Shown here piece after piece: positions 24,647 through 29,119 of a stretch of DNA of 29,119 nucleotides (within the stretch, counting starts at the first letter, position 1; each line of letters starts with the position of its first letter). The notes under the pieces were generated by a model, which was given only the letters and a program-made list of their open reading frames with translations, had not been told where the DNA came from and ran no database searches. This stretch comes from a virus: IMG/VR virus record IMGVR_UViG_3300004463_000541, positions 1-29,119 of that record, one strand, 5' to 3'. The position numbers were made by a program, and so were the translations under genes.

Positions 24647-25057
24647 ATGGCCAATGATTACGAAGAGGACGTTCCCCCGAGAAAAGTAAAGATGTCCAGC
24701 AACGCCGATCTTCTTGAGTATCGGATCGAAGCCCTGGAGCGGGAGATGCGGGTGTTCCGGGGGCAGGCGGATCGCAAGTACAGGGATCTCGACGAGGCTA
24801 TCCAGAAGCGGTTTCAGGAACTGGCGGATACCTTGGACAAAAAAATAAAAGAAATCTCGGCCCATATTGAGAAAAAAGACAAAGAAATCATGGAAGATAT
24901 GGAGAAGAAGGTCAAGGAAATGGAAGGGGATTTCGATAAAAGAACCTCCAGAATAGAGTCCTTCCTGCTGGGAGGGCTCTGTCTTGTGGCGACTCTGTTC
25001 ATCGGAGCCCTTTTCGCAATCACCAATGGCTCAATGCCGGGAGTTCCAGGAGGATGA
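24647..25057 (+). CDS. Coiled-coil protein with C-terminal membrane segment, XhlA-like holin candidate
   Basis: 136 residues. Residues about 20-105 form a long, highly charged helix with heptad spacing (ALEREMRVFRGQADRK, KKIKEISAHIEKKDKE), then one TM helix (about 106-126: FLLGGLCLVATLFIGALFAI) and a short GP-rich tail. The amphipathic helix plus C-terminal TM layout is that of XhlA-type lysis proteins, and it opens the membrane/lysis block, so an accessory-holin role is plausible. Sequence identity to XhlA is not claimed. Codons around 24835-24960 are A-rich (runs of A7 and A6), unlike the flanking genes. The stop overlaps the next start (ATGA). Confidence 0.6.
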   Translation: MANDYEEDVPPRKVKMSSNADLLEYRIEALEREMRVFRGQADRKYRDLDEAIQKRFQELADTLDKKIKEISAHIEKKDKEIMEDMEKKVKEMEGDFDKRTSRIESFLLGGLCLVATLFIGALFAITNGSMPGVPGG

Positions 25058-25620
25058 TAAAGTTCAGCAGTCGAACCTCCACCCTGCCGTCGAGGGATAC
25101 TTTCGTCAAATGGGGAATGAGGATTTGCACCGCCATCATCCTGTCTGGATTGACGGTGGTCTTCTACTGGATGGCGATCGACCGGGAAATTCCGGTCACC
25201 GTCGACTATGGCGAAGTCATCCGCTTCGAGCATCAGTCAGACGACTCCTGGGTGATGATCGTCAAGTGGCATGGTGTTCGCCATCGCCAGTGCTGGGGCA
25301 ATTCGAAGCGCTGGATTTCCGGCGACCTGTTCCTGCCGTTGCCAGACATTCCCTATCCGCCGGAGAGACCGCAGCAGGAACTCGGGAAGTTCACCTGGGA
25401 AGTGCCGATCCACATCCCGCCCTACTACGTCAGTACCGGCCATGTCAGCGGTAAGTATGCGATCCGGATCTTCTATGCCTGCAATCCGATCCAGGAATAC
25501 CTGTTCCCGATTACGGTCGAGCCAAACCCAATTCCGTTCGTTATTCCGACCGACATGCCGATGAAACGTCTTCAGATGGGAGACCTCGGGGCAGCCCCGC
25601 CGAAAGGTCCGGAAAAATGA
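25054..25620 (+). CDS. One-TM envelope protein, paralog 1 of 3
   Basis: 188 residues, family not recognised by name. A cytoplasmic N-terminus of about 20 residues ending RDTFVKWGM, a TM helix (about 21-41), then a periplasmic beta-rich domain starting AIDREIPVTV. Landmarks shared with the next two genes: YW...DR..P just after the TM, an R-x-C (C80), W..P.......VP or IP strands, and near the end YACNPIQEYLFPI (C143). The two periplasmic cysteines are about 63 residues apart in each paralog, suggesting a disulfide. GGAGG directly abuts the ATG, an unusually short spacing that should weaken initiation unless coupled to the upstream stop. A role in lysis or superinfection immunity is possible but not shown. 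Confidence 0.7.
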   Translation: MIKFSSRTSTLPSRDTFVKWGMRICTAIILSGLTVVFYWMAIDREIPVTVDYGEVIRFEHQSDDSWVMIVKWHGVRHRQCWGNSKRWISGDLFLPLPDIPYPPERPQQELGKFTWEVPIHIPPYYVSTGHVSGKYAIRIFYACNPIQEYLFPITVEPNPIPFVIPTDMPMKRLQMGDLGAAPPKGPEK

Positions 25621-26177
25621 TGGATTTCATTCACAGTCCCCATCACATGCCGAAGCGGGACGCCTTCGTCAAGTGGGGAATGACCCTCTCGACCGCCAGT
25701 ATCCTGGCCGGTCTGTCCGTCTGCATCTACTGGACCGTGTTAGACCGACGAGTTCCCATCGACGTCCTGCGCGGAGAGGTTACGCTGTACCAGAAACAGT
25801 CTGACGACTCCTGGGTCTTCGTCGTTAGGTGGTACGGTATCCTGAAGCGGCGCTGTGGCGGCATCTCCAACCGATGGATCGTTGATGGCTTCCGGCTGCC
25901 GCTGGCCGACATTCCCTATCCGGCGGAAACCGAACCGATCGAACTCGACAAGGAATTCCATTGGGAGGTTCCGGTCCACGTCCCAAGCTATTACGTCTCC
26001 ACCGGCCACATCTCCGGACGTTACCGCGCCCGCTTCCTGTATTCGTGCAATCCCCTCCAGGAGCGGATCTTCCCGATCTCCTACGTGCCACCGGCCGTCG
26101 AGTTTACCCTTCCCGTCAAGGACATGCCCGAAGAGATCCCAAAAACGCTCAGCAAGCAGCCGTCCAGCGTCCGGTGA
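25617..26177 (+). CDS. One-TM envelope protein, paralog 2 of 3
   Basis: 186 residues, the closest relative of the preceding protein: PKRDAFVKWGMTLSTASILAG against PSRDTFVKWGM, QSDDSWVFVVRWYG against QSDDSWVMIVKWHG, ADIPYP against PDIPYP, YYVSTGHISGRY against YYVSTGHVSGKY, and SCNPLQERIFPI against ACNPIQEYLFPI. TM at about 21-41; cysteines C80 and C144 correspond to C80 and C143 of paralog 1. Two adjacent ATGs (25617 and 25620) could start it; the first overlaps the previous stop. The DNA has diverged at most third positions, so the duplication is old and both copies have been kept by selection. Confidence 0.7.
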   Translation: MMDFIHSPHHMPKRDAFVKWGMTLSTASILAGLSVCIYWTVLDRRVPIDVLRGEVTLYQKQSDDSWVFVVRWYGILKRRCGGISNRWIVDGFRLPLADIPYPAETEPIELDKEFHWEVPVHVPSYYVSTGHISGRYRARFLYSCNPLQERIFPISYVPPAVEFTLPVKDMPEEIPKTLSKQPSSVR

Positions 26178-26197
26178 AAAAGAGGGAAAACCGTCCA

Positions 26198-26674
26198 ATG
26201 AGAGACATGATAGCCGCATCATTCTCGATCGCGGCCTTTTGCCTTGCCATCCTGACGCTGATCCCGGCAGCGCTGATCGTCTATTGGGCGCTCGACCGAA
26301 CGCCGCCGATCCGGCACCTGATGGGTCAGTTCATCCAATGGGAAAGCCTGGACCCGCCGATCGTCAAGATCAAGTGGATGGCGGAACGGAGTCGGCTCTG
26401 CCTCGGCCAGACCACGAGCTGGATCTTCACCGACAGGGCGATGGATCTGGCACCCTCCGCCTTGCCTCACAAGGACGCCGTCAACAAGGATGGAGCCGGT
26501 CCCGTCTCATGGGCCGAGTCGATCCCGATCCCGCCGGAAGCGATGAAAAACAGTGGAGAGGACATCGTCCTCAGTGTTCGCTTTACCTGGTACTGCAATC
26601 CCCTCCAGGAATACTGGCCCATCGAAATGGACGCCCCGCTGATCAACCTGCCGATCCCGGACAGGCTTAAATGA
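26198..26674 (+). CDS. One-TM envelope protein, paralog 3 of 3 (shorter)
   Basis: 158 residues from ATG 26198 with an AGAGGGA site about 10 nt upstream; the frame is open further upstream, but earlier starts would run through the previous gene. TM at about 7-30 (SIAAFCLAILTLIPAALIVYW), then ALDRTPPI, matching the DR..P landmark of its neighbours. The shared pair is C68 (RSRLCLG) and C133 (WYCNPLQEYWPI). The middle diverges from paralogs 1 and 2 (SWAESIPIPPEAM replaces the YYVSTGH strand). The first 20 residues of the neighbours, before the TM, are missing, so the cytoplasmic part is almost absent. Confidence 0.7.
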   Translation: MRDMIAASFSIAAFCLAILTLIPAALIVYWALDRTPPIRHLMGQFIQWESLDPPIVKIKWMAERSRLCLGQTTSWIFTDRAMDLAPSALPHKDAVNKDGAGPVSWAESIPIPPEAMKNSGEDIVLSVRFTWYCNPLQEYWPIEMDAPLINLPIPDRLK

Positions 26675-26702
26675 TCATTTTGGCAATGTTAGGTAAACAA
26701 CA

Positions 26703-27494
26703 ATGGTAACATCCCTCGGATTGAGAAATAACAACCCGATGAACCTCCGGCATTCCGGAGACAAGTGGATCGGCATGCGCGCGGAGCAGACGGACCCCGG
26801 CTTCGTTCAGTTCCAGACCAGCTTCCACGGCCTGCGCGCCGCCGCCAAGAACCTGCTGACGTACTATCGGCGGTACGAGCGCAAAACCGTCTCTGCCATC
26901 GTCACCGCCTGGGCTCCGAGCAGCGACGGCAACGACACCGCGGCCTATATCACCACGGTGGCAAAGTCCATGGGCGTCGATCCTGACGGTATCATCGACC
27001 TCAACGACAAGCTCACCCTGCGCCGCCTGATGGATGCCATGATCCGCGTCGAGCTTGGGTCCCAACCCTACAGCACCATTGAACTGGAGGCAGCCATAGA
27101 GTCCGCCCATACGACAGACCAGGCACCGCCTGTTGTCGAGACCCGCCCGTCCCCCGGACCTTCCCCTGACGGAAAACCGCCGCTGGTCGACCAACCCAGC
27201 AAGATGCCTACCCGCAAGATCCTGGTCGGCGGCATCGTCGGCGCCTGTACCTTCATGCTGATGGTGATTTGGAACCGGATCTTCCCGGAAAGCCCGCTCA
27301 GCACTGAGTATGCAACGGAAATCGCCAGCGCCATCGTTCTCGGGGTGACCCTGGTAACCCAGTATATGGTCCGCAACCGGGCTACGGATGTCCCTCCCGG
27401 AGACGAGGGAGGTGTGGAGAATGGGACTCCCGTCAAAAAGGACGTCGTGATTTATCCAGCCCCGACCAAGTCCAGGACGGAGACGCCGTCGTGA
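26703..27494 (+). CDS. Murein-hydrolase-like protein fused to a two-TM holin-like tail
   Basis: 263 residues. Residues 1-130 match the phage lysin/structural type that begins RNNNPxNxRxxxxxWxGM (here LRNNNPMNLRHSGDKWIGM), continues FVQFQTSFHGLRAAAKNLLTYYRRY, then IVTAWAPSSDGNDTAAYITTVAK and ends near a PYS segment; such proteins are annotated as PRD1 P5-like structural proteins or muralytic enzymes. A proline-rich linker (about 135-170) leads to two TM helices (about 173-190 and 205-222) joined by a short loop, then a polar tail. This C-terminal module looks like small phage holins. A single chain with lysin and holin-like parts would tether the enzyme to the inner membrane. The catalytic residue cannot be assigned from sequence alone. 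Confidence 0.7.
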   Translation: MVTSLGLRNNNPMNLRHSGDKWIGMRAEQTDPGFVQFQTSFHGLRAAAKNLLTYYRRYERKTVSAIVTAWAPSSDGNDTAAYITTVAKSMGVDPDGIIDLNDKLTLRRLMDAMIRVELGSQPYSTIELEAAIESAHTTDQAPPVVETRPSPGPSPDGKPPLVDQPSKMPTRKILVGGIVGACTFMLMVIWNRIFPESPLSTEYATEIASAIVLGVTLVTQYMVRNRATDVPPGDEGGVENGTPVKKDVVIYPAPTKSRTETPS

Positions 27495-27706
27495 CCGCAT
27501 CCAACCGATGGACATGCTATCGCTGTACGATGGAATTCCATATCCGGAAATCGCACGGTGAAGCGGAACACCACCTCTGTCCCGAATGCGGTCTACCGTT
27601 CTGGTCTGCCAAACTGAGATCAGAGGCCCCTTCCCATGGCCGGGTGCGGGTCGGTGTCGATCCCCAGTGCTCCCTGATCCACCCGCTTGAAGGCGTCTGC
27701 CTATGA
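27491..27706 (+). CDS. Small zinc-ribbon-like protein, unknown role
   Basis: 71 residues, GTG start overlapping the previous stop (GTGA). Two CxxC knuckles, C9-C12 (TCYRC) and C30-C33 (LCPEC), with histidines between them, form a zinc-ribbon or rubredoxin-like knuckle of about 35 residues; the rest is short and polar. There is no TM segment. It could be a small nucleic-acid-binding or regulatory protein. The stop overlaps the next start (ATGA), so it is part of the coupled lysis-region operon. Function not recognised. Confidence 0.6.
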   Translation: MTASNRWTCYRCTMEFHIRKSHGEAEHHLCPECGLPFWSAKLRSEAPSHGRVRVGVDPQCSLIHPLEGVCL

Positions 27707-28080
27707 TACGCTATGCAATCCCGCTCCTGGTCCTGGCGATCTCCGCCTGCGCCGGGTTGCCGCCGGACTTTCCTAATTCCACGGGTGCAGGCACCCAGGA
27801 AGAAACCCTCTGGGGGCGTGCGGTTGCCCGCTACAGCGAGCACCAGCATGCGGCCCTGGATTACGCCATCAAGTGCGATGCCCAGTTGTCAGCGGATGTC
27901 CAGCCGTGCGATGTGGTCGTGGACCAGTTGGCCGATATCGACAACCTTGGGGCAGCCGTCCAGAAAGACGGAGAACAGGCGTTGCTGCGCAAGGACCTGC
28001 CCCGACTCAACGAAGCCATCCGGGACCTGGACGCCGTGGGAGATGAACTGACTCTAGCCATGCAACGAGGTGTACCATGA
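27703..28080 (+). CDS. Small lipoprotein, outer-spanin candidate
   Basis: 125 residues. An N-terminal signal peptide ends in a lipobox (I-S-A-C16), so the mature protein is about 110 residues and lipid-anchored. Residues 30-125 are alpha-helical and acidic, with two further cysteines (C42 and C52). A lipoprotein just after the lysin-like gene is the usual place for the outer-membrane spanin that fuses inner and outer membranes at the last step of lysis, but it is longer than Rz1 and not proline-rich, so this is an inference from position. The overlap with the next gene (ATGA) suggests a pair. Confidence 0.6.
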   Translation: MIRYAIPLLVLAISACAGLPPDFPNSTGAGTQEETLWGRAVARYSEHQHAALDYAIKCDAQLSADVQPCDVVVDQLADIDNLGAAVQKDGEQALLRKDLPRLNEAIRDLDAVGDELTLAMQRGVP

Positions 28081-28349
28081 TTCCGCTGATCGCCAGCCTG
28101 GTCTTGACCGGCCTCGACCTCGCCGTCCAGGTGGACCGCCAGCGCCGCCGTCCCGGTTACGTTCCGAATGAACGGGAAGTAGAGGCAGCCAAAACCGTCG
28201 AGCAGTTCAGAGAGCTTCTGGCATCGGCCGTTCGGGAAAACCGCACGATGTCCACGGACGAAATCAAGTTCTGGTTCAGCCGCGTGAACGCTGACCGGAA
28301 CGAGTTGCAGCGGCGGGCCGATGAAAATGAGGCCGGGGGGATGAAGTAG
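28077..28349 (+). CDS. Small helical protein with hydrophobic N-terminus, possible partner of the lipoprotein
   Basis: 90 residues. GAGGTG binding site 6 nt before the ATG, which overlaps the lipoprotein stop. Residues 1-18 are hydrophobic (MIPLIASLVLTGLDLAV), then a basic stretch (RQRRRPGY) and a charged helix (about 30-85). This could be a membrane-anchored partner of the lipoprotein (inner spanin-like), although inner spanins are usually longer and encoded first. No family recognised. It is the last plus-strand gene of the operon, and its final 74 bases are overlapped by the convergent minus-strand gene. Confidence 0.6.
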   Translation: MIPLIASLVLTGLDLAVQVDRQRRRPGYVPNEREVEAAKTVEQFRELLASAVRENRTMSTDEIKFWFSRVNADRNELQRRADENEAGGMK

Positions 28350-28968
28350 GCTTGTTGTTGGCTTTGGCCTTGTTGGACCCGCCTCCTCCCGGAGATTTTT
28401 CCTGCTTCATCCTGAACGATCCTGAACGAAACGGGTACGTCCTGGATATCTTTCCTTCGGACATCGTCCACACGGAGATGTAGCCATCCGCCTGGGTGGG
28501 CCAGCGCTTCTTCTTGCGGGCGATCCGCCTAACCCTTCGCGCGGCTTTCTCCACGGCTGCAATCGCCCGCCCGATCCCCTTCTCCCCCTTGGCGTAGAAC
28601 CATTCCGTGCCGCGCCTCGATCCTCTGACCCAGGTTACCCGCCAGCGCGCCATGAACCGATGCGCGACGAATTCCACCGAAGCCGGAAAGGGCACATGGT
28701 CCAGCTTCCAGATGCAGACCGGATCACCTCCCATATCCCGGCGGATCTCCTCGATCCGGACAGTGATGTCCCGCCGCCGGGTAACGCCGATCTTGATGAC
28801 ACCGACATCCGACAAGCTTCTGTCCCACAGGATATAAACCGTTCCCGTCATGGCATCCCCGAGCGTGACGCGCGGCCTGAAGCGCCTCACGACCCGCCAG
28901 ACCAATCGTCCCAACCATATCACGAGAGAAAACAGGGCAAAGACCGTTGCGGTCCATTCCACCGGCAT
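28276..28968 (-). CDS. Membrane-anchored T5orf172 (GIY-YIG superfamily) nuclease candidate
   Basis: 230 residues from ATG 28968; a TTG nine bases earlier is possible, but AAGGA and GAGG sites serve the ATG. One TM helix (about 6-24) is followed by a strongly basic stretch (RLVWRVVRRFRPR), so the rest should face the cytoplasm. Residues about 41-126 match the T5orf172/Mug113 branch of the GIY-YIG fold: GTVYIL, VIKIGVTRR, R71, VEFVAHRF with E99, and TEWFYAK with E122. The C-terminal 100 residues are basic and low-complexity (KKKR, GGGGSNKAKANNK), probably DNA-binding or disordered. It is the only phage-like gene on the minus strand and lies at the end of the lysis block, a common site for lysogenic-conversion or exclusion genes. 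The nuclease role is inferred from the fold. Confidence 0.75.
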   Translation of the reverse strand: MPVEWTATVFALFSLVIWLGRLVWRVVRRFRPRVTLGDAMTGTVYILWDRSLSDVGVIKIGVTRRRDITVRIEEIRRDMGGDPVCIWKLDHVPFPASVEFVAHRFMARWRVTWVRGSRRGTEWFYAKGEKGIGRAIAAVEKAARRVRRIARKKKRWPTQADGYISVWTMSEGKISRTYPFRSGSFRMKQEKSPGGGGSNKAKANNKPTSSPRPHFHRPAAATRSGQRSRG

Positions 28969-28987
28969 GAGCCTCAATCCTTTGCTG

Positions 28988-29020
28988 AACGGGGCGGCTC
29001 CTCGTCGGAAACGCCCCGTT
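28988..29020. terminator. Hairpin at the window's right edge, possible terminator
   Basis: AACGGGGCG (28988-28996) pairs perfectly with CGCCCCGTT (29012-29020) around a 15-nt loop, followed on the plus strand by TTTGG. The strong stem and partial T-tract suit a terminator in either direction, lying between the minus-strand gene and whatever follows. Beyond it, 29021-29119 holds no gene that can be assigned. Confidence 0.45.
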
Positions 29021-29119
29021 TGGTCTATCTGTCAGATCTGGTCTTGATCTGCCGCTGGCTATGTCTGGTAGCCCTCAAGCTGCTGACCATCGGCGTCCTG
29101 TGCCTTCTGGTAATCAGGC

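Noticed and set aside
26680-26710. Promoter ahead of the lysin-like gene (TTGGCA) and the AAATGATCATTT palindrome
   Set aside because: No acceptable -10 box at 16-18 nt spacing; a single 12-nt palindrome in a short AT-rich gap is weak evidence for an operator.
28383-28400. Terminator CTCC-TCCC-GGAG-ATTTTT after the last plus-strand gene
   Set aside because: Only a 4-bp stem, despite five T residues, and it lies within the coding part of the minus-strand gene; too weak to call.
28409-28429. Tandem 10-base repeat (ATCCTGAACG twice)
   Set aside because: It encodes a short repeat (FRSGSFRM) in the low-complexity tail of the minus-strand protein; two units are not enough for a meaningful array.
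29021-29119. Start of a hydrophobic plus-strand protein, or end of a minus-strand gene (stop at 29059-29061, reading DGQQLEGYQT)
   Set aside because: Each is the antisense of the other, only about 60-100 bases are visible, and neither has a convincing start or ribosome binding site in the window.
1-29119. CRISPR array, tRNA or rRNA genes
   Set aside because: No regularly spaced repeats and no tRNA-like cloverleaf or rRNA sequence seen on reading through both strands.

Overview
The window is a stretch of tailed-phage genome (free phage or prophage). It covers the tail, host-recognition and lysis region of a lambda-type siphovirus. Base composition is GC-rich, with GCC/CTG/ATC/GAC-dominated codon use. 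That suggests a GC-rich proteobacterial host, perhaps an alphaproteobacterium, but nothing here fixes the taxon. No integrase, repressor, terminase, capsid, tRNA or CRISPR is visible, so lysogeny cannot be judged.

Layout. (1) 17-753: two tail-assembly chaperone frames joined by a textbook -1 frameshift site (A AAG GGG, stop codon directly after, stem-loop 7 nt downstream), the counterpart of lambda G/GT. (2) 750-5213: a 1487-residue tape measure protein. (3) 5217-9301: tail-tip genes in lambda order M, L, K, I. The L-K junction is interrupted by about 1.5 kb holding a minus-strand TnpB element flanked by a 17-bp direct repeat, a possible 24-codon membrane microprotein, and a 16-bp-arm hairpin whose loop carries a ribosome binding site and start codon for a small leader ORF ending on the K start codon. 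(4) 9298-14277: a 1659-residue J-like central tip/host-specificity protein with fibronectin-like domains. (5) 14274-24612: adhesion genes: two small proteins, a fibre with a phage-type N-terminal domain, a 1052-residue multidomain adhesin, and two paralogous tailspike candidates that each combine Calx-beta domains with a family-1 pectate-lyase-like beta-helix. (6) 24647-28349: a tightly packed membrane/lysis block: coiled-coil membrane protein, three paralogous one-TM proteins with a conserved cysteine pair, a murein-hydrolase-like protein fused to a two-TM holin-like tail, a zinc-ribbon protein, a lipoprotein and a short hydrophobic-start protein. (7) 28276-28968, minus strand: a membrane-anchored T5orf172 (GIY-YIG superfamily) protein, whose orientation and anchor suggest a superinfection-exclusion or defence gene.

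How it works together. Genes 1-5 would build a long flexible tail (about 220 nm by the 0.15 nm per residue tape-measure rule) with a lambda-like tip and acidic-polysaccharide-degrading side spikes. Block 6 would open the cell. Most neighbouring genes overlap by 4 nt (ATGA, GTGA or TTGA), so translation is strongly coupled. The 1.5-kb L-K insertion is the clear exception.
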